Shown piece after piece: positions 15,348 through 23,814 of a stretch of 64,000 nt of DNA. Every line of letters begins with the position of its first letter. Position 1 is the first letter of the stretch. Made by a program: the position numbers and the translations under genes. Source of the stretch: Heliobacterium mobile. Its GTDB lineage: Bacteria; Bacillota; Desulfitobacteriia; Heliobacteriales; Heliobacteriaceae. Under the pieces are notes generated by a model, which did no database searches, was not told the origin of the DNA, and was given only the letters and a program-made list of their open reading frames with translations. The stretch covers positions 1 through 64,000 of the forward strand of contig NZ_WNKU01000015.1 of the NCBI RefSeq assembly GCF_009720735.1. The letters run 5' to 3'.

Positions 15348-17615
15348 TCATAAGTTCTTTTGTTTTACTACAATACCATTGTTAGAATTTATAAATATAT
15401 CCCAATTATTTTTACCATATTTTTCATCGCAATCATTTAAGAGATCGTCCGTTGGGGATTCGCTTTTTTCTAACAAAACCCCATTTTGTTCCTTTTGATA
15501 TTTATATCCATTTATTCTCACTTCTCTTTCAATCCAATCCGGAATATTATTTTTATTATCGTCTGAAACTATCTTAATACTTCGGTTTAAACATATTAAG
15601 TCGAATATATGTTCAATTTCTTCCGATGTGCTTGAAGTAAAATATTCCCCCCCGGTTTCGTTTGCGATCTTGTTGAGTAATCCAGTGTTTGGAGTTTTTC
15701 CAAGACTTACTGTATATACATAAATGTTATTTCTTTTTGCAAAATCGGTTATACGCTCATAACTATCGATGTGGTTCTCATTATCTTTCCCGTCTGTTAA
15801 CAAAATAACTAACGGTGGATTACGGTCGTCGCTAAACGGAATTGTATTCGCAAGATTGATTGCCTCTTTTAATCCGGTTTCAACATCTGTTCCTCCGCTT
15901 GAATCAATGCGGTCAGCAGATTTAATTAAAGCTTCTTTATCTGAAGTTAAATCCTGGAGTAATTTCGCTGATGTGTCAAAATCAATTATTGCGGATCTAT
16001 CGTTATACTTTAATGATTTGATAATATTTTTAGTCGCTAAAATTCGGTTATTATTTAAGTCTCCGTTATACTCATCACCACTACCCGGCCCCATACTTCC
16101 CGAACTGTCTATAACAAATATCAGATCAAATGGTCTTCGGAGGCTTGGTTTACTAAGATATTCCTCTAGACTTGTAAGTTTTACAGGATCGGCAAGTTTA
16201 TAACCCGATTCGGTATTAGCAATAGTCTTACTATAGAATCTACCACCAGCATCAACAGTTAAGCTAATTGAGTTCCAATTCATATTACTTAGAGAAATAG
16301 GGGCCATTTTTCCTTTAATAAATTCTACCTCTCTAACATCATTATCAATTTTAATTTGACCTTTTCCAGAATATTTTATTTGACCTACTTTTCTCCATCC
16401 AGAATTATCTGCGTTATGTATTATTTCCGCACTTATAGTTTCATTTTCTTTAGACGGTACTAAGTTAATATACATCTTGGGAAAGAATTCGTTAAGTAAT
16501 ATCATGTTGGACTTAATGGCTAAGGGTATAAGTACAGATGCATAATCTGTAGCGAACTCTGGGGGGACTTTATACGTGGGGATTATCTCATCAATTTGTT
16601 CTTCCCTCGCAATATCGTCTTTCATCCAGAGTTCAACCATTCTCACTTTTTTATTATCGAAATATTTGTAGTACGTAATGTTGTCATTATCCAACGTAAG
16701 TTGCTTAAAATATGGCGATGGGTAATTCTTCTTGTTATTTCTCGGATAAATAATTGGGTCCTCTTTTGTACCGGAACCATTATTATAGATCGTATCGTTA
16801 GAGTAAAAATTGTTATTCGTATATTTAGAAACCACATCAAATAACTCACTCGGGCTAGAAATATTCTTTAATAGTTGATTTACTTCATTCGGTAGTGGCT
16901 CGCTTGCAATGTTACTCACTAAAGTATCGGTTACATTGTCTTCAATTGGTTCTCCTTGCTTATGCCCATCATTTCGGACATGGGCCGGTTGAGTCATGTC
17001 AGCCATTAGGTGCATTGTTTGTCCCAGGGCTCTAAATGCCTTTCCAAAATACAAATTTTTTTCAACTAAATTATCAGTTTCCATACCAGCTTTGTAATAC
17101 TCTAGTGCATATTCCCATGAGTACGGGTTTGTTTCTAGTAAGGACTTAATATTTTTTTTAAGTGCCCACTGTTTAGCGTTTGTTCCCACACCACGAGAAT
17201 ATCCACTTGGATCCCCGTCTTTTATATCTAGATCTGTTAAAAACCCAAGACTTTCGTTGTTGAAAGTAGGATCATAAAAATGACGAATCCCCATTAAAGC
17301 TTCAGGTTCATCTGCGGAAAATCCTCCCTCTCGAATCCAGAATTCTTGTGTTTCTTCTAGGGGTATTTCTCCTTTCAACCGTTCAAATCGTCCTAAAGGA
17401 CCATATTCAGATATTTCTCCTGTTTGAATATCGTCTGGATATCCAATGCCTTTGTATTGTTTTTTATTGGTAAATGGAATATTTGAGTTATTTATAAAAG
17501 ACTCATATGACTTTGCGTTAATTTCAGGATGCGTTGATACATTACCCCAACCATACGCCGTTGATGGAATAACCAGTAATGACAGCCCTATTGCTAAAAT
17601 AATTGGTTTTTTCAA
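15348..17615 (-). CDS. Secreted zinc phospholipase C-like / VWA fusion protein
   Basis: A 755-aa exported protein. A signal peptide (1-21) leaves a mature N-terminus starting near WGNVSTHPEI, as in zinc-dependent phospholipase C where the N-terminal Trp helps bind metal; HLMADMTQPAH (202-212) matches the family's HxxxD ... PxH block. A VWA domain starts near 495 with MIDAS DSSGS (503-507) and later TDGKDN. Substrate is unknown, and the combination with VWA is unusual. It may form an operon with the preceding gene (28-bp gap). TTG start with GGAGTG upstream. Confidence 0.7.
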   Translation of the reverse strand: MKKPIILAIGLSLLVIPSTAYGWGNVSTHPEINAKSYESFINNSNIPFTNKKQYKGIGYPDDIQTGEISEYGPLGRFERLKGEIPLEETQEFWIREGGFSADEPEALMGIRHFYDPTFNNESLGFLTDLDIKDGDPSGYSRGVGTNAKQWALKKNIKSLLETNPYSWEYALEYYKAGMETDNLVEKNLYFGKAFRALGQTMHLMADMTQPAHVRNDGHKQGEPIEDNVTDTLVSNIASEPLPNEVNQLLKNISSPSELFDVVSKYTNNNFYSNDTIYNNGSGTKEDPIIYPRNNKKNYPSPYFKQLTLDNDNITYYKYFDNKKVRMVELWMKDDIAREEQIDEIIPTYKVPPEFATDYASVLIPLAIKSNMILLNEFFPKMYINLVPSKENETISAEIIHNADNSGWRKVGQIKYSGKGQIKIDNDVREVEFIKGKMAPISLSNMNWNSISLTVDAGGRFYSKTIANTESGYKLADPVKLTSLEEYLSKPSLRRPFDLIFVIDSSGSMGPGSGDEYNGDLNNNRILATKNIIKSLKYNDRSAIIDFDTSAKLLQDLTSDKEALIKSADRIDSSGGTDVETGLKEAINLANTIPFSDDRNPPLVILLTDGKDNENHIDSYERITDFAKRNNIYVYTVSLGKTPNTGLLNKIANETGGEYFTSSTSEEIEHIFDLICLNRSIKIVSDDNKNNIPDWIEREVRINGYKYQKEQNGVLLEKSESPTDDLLNDCDEKYGKNNWDIFINSNNGIVVKQKNL

Positions 17616-17643
17616 ATCTTTTCACTCCACAACATACGACGAT

Positions 17644-18441
17644 TTAGAAATTAACAAAATACCATTTATTATCTAGTTTAACGACTTCGAGATGATATTC
17701 TTTCCCATTTCTATAAACAGTAACTTGGGCCGTTCTGGGATGAAAACTACTCCACCCATATTCAGTGGATAATAAGGTCAATTCCCAATTATTTAATGCA
17801 TCCGCGAACTCCGGAAGGATATTTTTCATTTTTCCAAACTCCGAATTTAGGAAATCACGTTTGTCAGGTGTAAAATGAGTTACAATTTGCTCAATGTTTT
17901 TTGACTTAAATGCTTCTTTTAGTTCTGTTACTTCATTATTTATTTTTACTTTTTCCTCTTCAAAGCTTGGCATGGCGGGTACGTTGATTCTAAAATCGCC
18001 ATTCATTCTTGCTTTTGTTTGAACTGTAACAGTACGTCTATCAGGAATCCAATTTACGTTAGCATTATGTGCTTCGGCTACGAAACGTAAAGGCACGAAG
18101 GTACGGTCATCTTTAATTACCGCTCTCGTATCGAACTCAATGGTTTTTCCGTTTATGTAAGCACGATTACTACCGATACTTAATTTTATTTGGTCATTAT
18201 AATACTGGATATTTATTGTATGCGTATCTTGATTCCATTGAACTTTGCTTCCGAGTTTTTCAGTTATAAAACGAATAGGGACCATTGTTCGACTATCCTC
18301 ATTAATAAAGGGCTTGGCATCGGGAAAATCTACTTTCGCTCCATTTACCTCTACGTTTATGTCTGCCGCAAAAACAGGTTTAGACGTAAACACTATTAAA
18401 AAGAATACTAAGTGGATCATAATAACACGAAAGTTTCTCAA
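17644..18441 (-). CDS. Copper amine oxidase N-terminal (stalk) domain protein
   Basis: A 265-aa exported protein with a signal peptide ending near PVFA. Two stalk repeats lie at about 28-145: RTMVPIRFITEKLGSKVQW and RTFVPLRFVAEAHNANVNW, diagnostic of the domain Bacillota use as a cell-surface module. A C-terminal region of about 100 aa has no recognised fold. No amine oxidase catalytic domain is present. TTG start behind AGGGGG. Confidence 0.8.
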   Translation of the reverse strand: MRNFRVIMIHLVFFLIVFTSKPVFAADINVEVNGAKVDFPDAKPFINEDSRTMVPIRFITEKLGSKVQWNQDTHTINIQYYNDQIKLSIGSNRAYINGKTIEFDTRAVIKDDRTFVPLRFVAEAHNANVNWIPDRRTVTVQTKARMNGDFRINVPAMPSFEEEKVKINNEVTELKEAFKSKNIEQIVTHFTPDKRDFLNSEFGKMKNILPEFADALNNWELTLLSTEYGWSSFHPRTAQVTVYRNGKEYHLEVVKLDNKWYFVNF

Positions 18442-18689
18442 AATTAAATCCCCCTGTACTTGTTAAATCAGAAAATAATGAAAAGACATTACTTCGCTTA
18501 TTCACCATCCTTTTGCTTATTTTTATTAGTCACATGGTATAATTTTTCCTTTGAAGAAATATAAAACTAATTGTCGAAAAATCATATAATATGTAGATAA
18601 AATCTTTTAGTTAATTGCTTCTGGTTGTTTTCAGTTCCGACAGATTGGACCTCTTCTTGTTGACTTCTCCCTCCTCCAGAGCAATACTG

Positions 18690-19010
18690 TCACTGCGGCA
18701 ACCGCCCATCAAGGAGGAATGAATATCGAGCAATAACTGGCCCCTAACAAAAATTAAAAATTTAATTCCGCAAATGATTTTTCACCGTTGAAATCAACAC
18801 GACACGCATTCGATTCATATATCTCAATAATGGCCCAGTGCATGATGGGCCAGCAGCAAGGAGGAATGGGTATCGAGTAATAACCGGCTCCAATAAAAAT
18901 TAAAAATTAAATTCCGCAGTGATTCTTTACCGTCGAATCAACGACAAGCATTTGCTTCATATAATCTCATTTTGGTCCAGTGCATGATGGGCCAGATTAT
19001 AAGGAGTGGT
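18690..19010. repeat. Two and a half tandem ~145-bp repeats with hairpin and RBS-like core
   Basis: AAGGAGGAAT occurs at 18711 and 18858 and AAGGAGTGGT at 19001, periods of 147 and 143 bp. The second and third are preceded by TGGCCCAgtgcatgaTGGGCCA-type hairpins (18831-18852 and 18973-18994). Intervening sequence is AT-rich and conserved (ATAAAAATTAAAAATTAAATTCC). Mini-frames MNIEQ and MGIE follow the RBS-like cores. No gene otherwise in 18470-19040. Confidence 0.75.
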
Positions 19011-19040
19011 TTATCGAATATTAGCTGGCATCAAATAAAA

Positions 19041-19078
19041 TAGAAAACCCCGCCAGAAACGAAACTGACGGGGCTGGG
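19041..19078 (-). terminator. Terminator of the DUF4405 gene
   Basis: On the minus strand AGCCCCGTCAG / CTGGCGGGGT is followed by TTTCTATTTTATT, just after the stop at 19089. Confidence 0.8.
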
Positions 19079-19088
19079 TATCAAAGTT

Positions 19089-19412
19089 TTACCGGAAAAA
19101 GAGTTTAATCTCAGCGAATAGAGTTTTCAGATTGAGGGTGAGATGTCCGATAATAAACGCGACCATCCCGAATCCTAGCCAGATGTGCAGATCTTTCATA
19201 ATGGGAACGTTCATTCCAAGGAACGTCCAACCTTGAGAAGCTGCGGGTCCGTGAGGAGCGACCATGAGGCCCAGCCCGGTTACAGTTACAATCAATCCAA
19301 GAAATGCTAGCGAAACTGAAACTATGCCTTTTATTTTGCCGACCGAGGACCGGCAAGCTGCCTTACTGTTACCATTCAGATTCACAAGGGTTTGATTGGT
19401 TACGGAACTCAT
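19089..19412 (-). CDS. DUF4405-like small membrane protein
   Basis: A 107-aa protein with two TM helices (about 28-50 and 73-96). The DLHIWLGFGMVAFIIGHLTLN segment carries paired His residues spaced as in DUF4405/cytochrome b-like proteins, where they may bind haem. Single-gene unit: GGGAGG before the ATG and a terminator after. Role in this organism unknown. Confidence 0.65.
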   Translation of the reverse strand: MSSVTNQTLVNLNGNSKAACRSSVGKIKGIVSVSLAFLGLIVTVTGLGLMVAPHGPAASQGWTFLGMNVPIMKDLHIWLGFGMVAFIIGHLTLNLKTLFAEIKLFFR

Positions 19413-19721
19413 TTTTGATAACCTCCCAGATGATGTTTAGTTTTACTCTGTGTTTATAGATTACAGAGAATAACTGAAAGAGATCTGAAAGGTCTGTGAA
19501 CATCATGTGAACTTGGCTCTTAAGGAGACTTAAGCGACAATACTAGAAGGGCAGTTTGCCCCAACGACCAACAGCGAAGTCTGCACATCCATACCAGAGT
19601 CTACGTCTGACCACTTATCAAGCGAGGGTTCTTTAATCTCACGACCGTCGCTTATTTGGCATGGTATTTTTTAGTTATCAAAGAGCGATACAGCCCCCGT
19701 TGCCGGGGGACTGCGTTGGCG

Positions 19722-19883
19722 TTATTCAGCTTTTTCGGGCTTAGCCATGCTCTCGTTGAGCTTCTCGATGTTCTGATTCAATCGGGACAGCTGTTCGGCG
19801 ATGGTGGCCAGGGATTCAGCGATCTTCGGAAGATCCCGTTCGTAGAACTTCCTGCCCAGGCCGGTTTGATAAAACTCTGTCAT
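19722..19883 (-). CDS. Small coiled-coil protein (53 aa)
   Basis: ATG at 19883 sits 8-9 nt after GGGAGG. The 53-aa product starts MTEFYQTGLGRKFYERDLP and continues as a heptad-rich helix (IAESLATIAEQLSRLNQNI) with a charged tail. I do not recognise the family. A GC-rich hairpin CCCCCgttgcCGGGGG lies about 15-30 bp downstream. Confidence 0.65.
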   Translation of the reverse strand: MTEFYQTGLGRKFYERDLPKIAESLATIAEQLSRLNQNIEKLNESMAKPEKAE

Positions 19884-19985
19884 TCTGTAATCCTCCCTGC
19901 TTTGTTGCGAGGCAGGTACAGCTTATCTAGGAAGCGTTACTAAGTAAAGTTAATTTAATTCCAATGGAAAATGACTTCAAAAAGT

Positions 19986-20273
19986 CTACTCTTCGTAACA
20001 AACGTTAGCCGCGGCTGATAATTTGCTTTTAAGTTGATTACCAATCTCGACATGTACCGGATGAGGTAAGTATGTCTGGAAGTCGTCCATAGAATCAAAT
20101 TTTGCAATAAGGGAAATATCATACGAAGACTCAGCATGACGAATGTCTACAAAAACTTTTAAGTCGCGAATAACCTCAATCCTTCCGCCCATGCTTAACA
20201 GTAGTTTTCTCGTATTTTCGATACTTTCGCTACTTCTATCCTGGAGCTTTAACAGCAGGTTATGAACTATCAT
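19986..20273 (-). CDS. Dabb-family (stress-responsive alpha/beta barrel) protein
   Basis: A 95-aa protein with the Dabb fold signature: N-terminal IVHNLLLKL strand, DISLIAKFDSMDDFQTYLPHPVH and a terminal hydrophobic strand. These small dimeric barrels have diverse, mostly unknown roles. ATG overlaps the stop of the 39-aa frame upstream by four bases (ATGA), indicating translational coupling. Confidence 0.8.
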   Translation of the reverse strand: MIVHNLLLKLQDRSSESIENTRKLLLSMGGRIEVIRDLKVFVDIRHAESSYDISLIAKFDSMDDFQTYLPHPVHVEIGNQLKSKLSAAANVCYEE

Positions 20274-20389
20274 TTATTTTCCTCCCATTCTTTTATGGAC
20301 TCGTCTAAAGTATACCAGTTGGTTTGGAACTCAAAAATGCGAAACGAGCCATTACTAGAAGTATCTTCCCTCAATAAAGATAGATTCAT
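20270..20389 (-). CDS. Possible 39-aa protein coupled to the Dabb gene
   Basis: ATG at 20389 opens a 39-residue frame (MNLSLLREDTSSNGSFRIFE, ending KEWEENK) whose TGA overlaps the Dabb ATG. Its own ribosome binding site is weak, but the frame carries the GGGAGG used by the Dabb gene in its last codons. It may be a leader or small partner protein. Function unknown. Confidence 0.4.
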   Translation of the reverse strand: MNLSLLREDTSSNGSFRIFEFQTNWYTLDESIKEWEENK

Positions 20390-20434
20390 GTGAGGACCAC
20401 CGTTAGGCGATCCTCTCCTTCCTCCCACTCGACT

Positions 20435-20791
20435 TTATCCCTTCAAAGAAACAAGGTAAGCACCGATCATCAAGAACAATCCACCCACCCATCTAACCGT
20501 GGGCACATACTCCGAAAACACCAGCCAACCAACGATAATTCCAAGGAAATGAATTAGCCCTTGTGCCGGGAATGCTGTGCTGAATGGGACCATCGTTAGC
20601 AACTTGAACCATACCGGCAAGGCGAGAGTAAGTAACACCACGCCACCAAGAATACCGGGAGACGTGGCGGCTTTGAGTAAGTTTGCAAACTCAAAACCGC
20701 CCATTCGGTCTAACTCCAATCGTATAAGGGTCTGTCCCGCTAAGATTAGTGAGATGTTCAATAAAAGCAGCAACCATGCTTTAAGACCCAT
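20435..20791 (-). CDS. EamA/SMR-like small multidrug/metabolite transporter
   Basis: A 118-aa protein with four TM helices in the layout of half-size DMT-superfamily transporters: ILAGQTLIRLELD near the first helix, ALPVWFKLLTMVPFSTAFPAQG in the middle and a terminal helix ending YLVSLKG. Such proteins usually act as dimers. AGGTG lies 7 nt before the ATG. It marks the boundary with the phage genes upstream on the same strand. Confidence 0.7.
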   Translation of the reverse strand: MGLKAWLLLLLNISLILAGQTLIRLELDRMGGFEFANLLKAATSPGILGGVVLLTLALPVWFKLLTMVPFSTAFPAQGLIHFLGIIVGWLVFSEYVPTVRWVGGLFLMIGAYLVSLKG

Positions 20792-20863
20792 TGATTCACC
20801 TATTTCTGAGGAACACCCTCGAATATCTTTAAGATATCCGTTCCCTGATTTAACAGAGTGTAA

Positions 20864-21232
20864 TCATGCGATTCTTCTACACTTATCACGATGCTTAAAC
20901 TTAATCCCTGTCCGCTTCGTTTCAACGGAAAAATTGCCGACTTGCTCCAACGGTACTTCTCTATTTGAGCGAACTTTCCATTGAGCTTCATTGAGTTCTG
21001 GATACTCGGTTTTACTTACTTTATCCGGCTGGTTTTTGGAATCTCGTAAGATATAATTGGTTAGCCGTTCTAGTTGACGCTCGTTGGGCACTTCCCCCAC
21101 CTGTTTTACATACGCCTCGATCAGATCATCCACTGCCTTGATACGCCATTGAACCGGCATGTCTTGAGTAGTCAGGTGGGCTACTGCTTTTGCGAAAGAC
21201 TCTTTATAATTGGCTTCTGCTGCGAACACCAT
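20864..21232 (-). CDS. Phage hypothetical protein, last gene of the leftward early operon
   Basis: A 122-aa hydrophilic protein (AEANYKESFAKAVAHL ... KRTGIKFKHRDKC) without recognised motifs. The N-terminal 60 residues are helical and Arg/Lys-rich tails suggest nucleic-acid contact; this is a guess. ATG overlaps the preceding TGA (TGATG). It ends a chain of overlapping genes starting with the sigma-like factor at 32.5 kb. Confidence 0.55.
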   Translation of the reverse strand: MVFAAEANYKESFAKAVAHLTTQDMPVQWRIKAVDDLIEAYVKQVGEVPNERQLERLTNYILRDSKNQPDKVSKTEYPELNEAQWKVRSNREVPLEQVGNFSVETKRTGIKFKHRDKCRRIA

Positions 21233-21585
21233 CACGCCACCTCTTTCTCTTCATTAACCAGAGCGATCCGTTGAATAGCCGATCGAACATGTTCACTGAC
21301 AGCCTGTTGAGAGATGTTCATCCAGTGGGCTGCGTCCTTTTGAATGAAGTCTTGGATGAACACCAGCTTCAACGCCTGCTTTTGGCGATGCGTCAAGTTT
21401 GCTTCTGCCATTGATTGTGCTAAGTCTAGCAATAGCAAACTAGCGTCGTAATCACCACGGAGGAACCGGGATTCCCCAACATGGTGCAGTTGGGTGAGCA
21501 AAGCATAGATTCCTCGTTCGCTATCTAATGGATAGGCCTCATCCAATCGCCGTTCCTTTGCGGAGAAATCAATGACTTTCCCCAG
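21232..21585 (-). CDS. Sigma-70 region 4-like / ArpU-type HTH protein
   Basis: A 117-aa protein with a C-terminal helix-turn-helix: LTHRQKQALKLVFIQDF, then DAAHWMNISQQAVSEHV, as in region 4 of sigma factors and phage late regulators. The CTG at 21585 was taken as start because GAGGAGG lies 8 nt upstream and the resulting MGKVIDFSAKERRL is a natural N-terminus; a TTG at 21546 is the alternative. Probable phage transcription regulator. Confidence 0.6.
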   Translation of the reverse strand: MGKVIDFSAKERRLDEAYPLDSERGIYALLTQLHHVGESRFLRGDYDASLLLLDLAQSMAEANLTHRQKQALKLVFIQDFIQKDAAHWMNISQQAVSEHVRSAIQRIALVNEEKEVA

Positions 21586-22122
21586 TTAGGCCGCCTCCTC
21601 TTTGATATGAAGTAAAGCATTGTCGATTAAGCAGTGCAATTCTTTCAGCGTACCCTCGTTAGTTATCTCAAAGTCAGCATCAAATTCATCAACGGCCTTT
21701 TCGGTTTCATGATTAAACTGAGCCAGATCAATCTGCTCACCCAGTCGCTTCATGCGTTGAATACGTGTGGTCGCTGAGGAATTGATTTTTACTATATCAA
21801 AACCAGCTTCAAGTAATGAGAAATATTCGTTCCATTGGCGAAGGTCAGTAATCACAATATCATCATCCGGGCCAGTTTCTCTTTCGATTTGCCGTAATAC
21901 ATAGTTCACCCAAACGTCGGGGTCAACATCACGCAAAGCTTGTCCGACATCTTGATAAAGAGCACGGGGCTTACCGTCTTCGTTGGCGTTGGGAAACAGT
22001 TCTTTACAGAGGTTACGAATGGCATCACCGAAGGCAAACTGCTTGAACCCATAATGATTCACCAGATAATCTGCTACAGCATCTTTACCGCAACGCATTT
22101 TCCCTGTTAAAGCAATTTTCAT
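21586..22122 (-). CDS. Deoxynucleoside monophosphate kinase-like P-loop protein
   Basis: A 178-aa kinase with Walker A LTGKMRCGKDAVADYL near the N-terminus, an ITDLRQWNEY segment at the Walker B/DR position and a NSSATTRIQRMKRLGEQ lid-like region. This matches phage dNMP kinases that raise dNTP precursors for replication. It fits beside dUTPase, ThyX-like and NrdDG genes. Overlaps neighbours by a base or less. Confidence 0.7.
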   Translation of the reverse strand: MKIALTGKMRCGKDAVADYLVNHYGFKQFAFGDAIRNLCKELFPNANEDGKPRALYQDVGQALRDVDPDVWVNYVLRQIERETGPDDDIVITDLRQWNEYFSLLEAGFDIVKINSSATTRIQRMKRLGEQIDLAQFNHETEKAVDEFDADFEITNEGTLKELHCLIDNALLHIKEEAA

Positions 22123-22337
22123 TATGCAATCTTCCTTTCAGAATGTTGTTTATCGACGGCTTCCCATCGTTTGAGAAGGTTAAGTCTTTTCGCCAACCGT
22201 TGATAATACTCGATGTCCTGTTGTGAAAAATTGTGCTTCTTTCGTTGTGCTACTACATTATTCATAAAGGTGACGAACAACCGTGCTTCCCCTTCTGCCA
22301 ACACCAGAGCCTTTCGGTAATCAATCATGTTCCCCAT
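22122..22337 (-). CDS. Phage hypothetical protein (71 aa)
   Basis: A helical, basic protein (YRKALVLAEGEARLFVTF ... KRWEAVDKQHSER) of unknown function. ATG at 22337 overlaps the methyltransferase stop (TAATG) with GAGGG 7 nt upstream. Lies in the tightly packed early operon. Confidence 0.6.
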   Translation of the reverse strand: MGNMIDYRKALVLAEGEARLFVTFMNNVVAQRKKHNFSQQDIEYYQRLAKRLNLLKRWEAVDKQHSERKIA

Positions 22338-23494
22338 TAACACGCCCTCGCTCTTGCCACTTCTGCGTAGTCTTCTTCGCGTTCAATTAATATGAAGTTA
22401 AATCCATTCTTTCTGGCTGCGACCGCTGTGCTGCCGCTTCCTCCGAATGGGTCCAGGACAATGCCTCCAGGCGGAGTAACCAGTTTTATCAACCATGCCA
22501 TGAGATCGACCGGCTTTACGGTTGGGTGATGGTTTCGGCTTTTCACTGGCTTACGCTCACGGCCATCCATGGTGTACTTGCTATTGATTACGCCACGCCC
22601 TGTGCCGGGATAGGTACGCCGTTCTTCGAGGTCAATGACATTACCTTGCCAGTCGCTGTTGCGGTCTTTTTTACTGGACTTTTTCGAGATTTCTTTGGGC
22701 GTGATGTTGAAGAATTGGCTGTACCACTCGTCATCATCGGTCGTTACGCAGTTGGCCGGGAAGCGGCCTTCTTCGGATTGGTCCGATGGAACTCGGCATT
22801 CTTGGATGTTAACTGCACCCGTGCCGTAGCGTTCTACGTTCTCGATTGTGTTACCATCAAGCGGCTTCCGAGCCATGATTATTGGCTCATGTGCGGGTTT
22901 AATTGAACTCTTCCATCCATCCCATTTCTTAGCGAGGTCGGTCGCTGGTTCAGTAATGTGATGAACGATCTTTCCCGTCTGCTCCCCGGCAAACAGCGAC
23001 GAGCCATACGCCCTGCCGTGGCCGTTGCGCTTATCCGGTACTTCCCGTTCGCCGATGATATGTCGTTCAACCCCTGCTCGTTTGTCAAAGGCTTTACTGA
23101 CGTCCATACTTTTCGGAAATCCGCTGGTATACAGCCATTCGATTACATCTCTGATTTCAAACCCGGCCATACGGAGGGCGACGGTCATGAGGTCTTGGGT
23201 GCGAGTTCCCGAGAAGCACAAGATGTGGCCGCCGGGTTTGAGTACGCGAAACACTTCTCGCCAGATGGAGGGTCCCGGGACGAATGAGTCCCAGGACTTG
23301 CCCATGAAGCCTTTGGCCTGGTGAGTGTAATCCTCACCAGCCATCCACCTGGATAGGACTTCACGGATGTTTGGCTCTTTGGAGAGACCGTAAGGTGGGT
23401 CTGTTACGCAGGAGTCGATGGAGTTGTCGGGTAAGGATTTAAGGACTTTAATGCAATCACCTTTGAGTACACTATTTTTGGTATTGGTTATCAA
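22337..23494 (-). CDS. Phage DNA (N4/N6) methyltransferase, beta-class order
   Basis: A 385-aa site-specific DNA methyltransferase. The catalytic DPPYGLS (about 32-38) precedes the SAM-binding DPFGGSGSTAVAARK near 350, the order of class beta enzymes. A long central region (about 120-290) probably holds target recognition. No restriction gene is adjacent, so it likely protects phage DNA from host restriction. TTG start with GGAGGG upstream. Confidence 0.85.
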   Translation of the reverse strand: MITNTKNSVLKGDCIKVLKSLPDNSIDSCVTDPPYGLSKEPNIREVLSRWMAGEDYTHQAKGFMGKSWDSFVPGPSIWREVFRVLKPGGHILCFSGTRTQDLMTVALRMAGFEIRDVIEWLYTSGFPKSMDVSKAFDKRAGVERHIIGEREVPDKRNGHGRAYGSSLFAGEQTGKIVHHITEPATDLAKKWDGWKSSIKPAHEPIIMARKPLDGNTIENVERYGTGAVNIQECRVPSDQSEEGRFPANCVTTDDDEWYSQFFNITPKEISKKSSKKDRNSDWQGNVIDLEERRTYPGTGRGVINSKYTMDGRERKPVKSRNHHPTVKPVDLMAWLIKLVTPPGGIVLDPFGGSGSTAVAARKNGFNFILIEREEDYAEVARARAC

Positions 23495-23571
23495 CGAACA
23501 ATCCCTCCGATTAAAAAATTTTCTTCGAGGAAAAATAGGAGTAAAAGGAATCCGCTTGGAGTGGATAATAG

Positions 23572-23814
23572 TTGAACCCCAAAAAGAAAGCTTACTATCT
23601 GATGTTTCCTATTTCTCTTGTTGTTGCGAGTATCTACGTTGCCATCGGAGGTTTACTAACAAAACTTATTAGTTATGGATTTGGATTGAACCTATCCACC
23701 CAAGATTGCATTCTCGCGGGATTTGTATTACTTGGCGCAGTAATCGTGGTAACCTCTACCTTATTCATGGAAGATGTGAAAGTTGTTGTAAAGTGGTTAC
23801 GAGATGAATCTTAA
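23572..23814 (+). CDS. Opposite-strand small membrane protein (80 aa), moron-like
   Basis: A lone rightward gene inside the leftward operon. The 80-aa product has two TM helices (MFPISLVVASIYVAIGGLL and ILAGFVLLGAVIVVTSTLF) with a basic C-terminal tail. TTG start with GGAGTGG about 8 nt upstream. Its stop ends one base before the convergent neighbour's stop. No family recognised. Orientation and small membrane product fit a lysogenic-conversion or superinfection-exclusion gene, by inference only. Confidence 0.55.
   Translation: MNPKKKAYYLMFPISLVVASIYVAIGGLLTKLISYGFGLNLSTQDCILAGFVLLGAVIVVTSTLFMEDVKVVVKWLRDES

Noticed and set aside
20800-20991. 63-aa frame overlapping the 122-aa phage protein
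   Set aside because: Same region in another frame without an RBS; the longer frame is coupled to its upstream neighbour.
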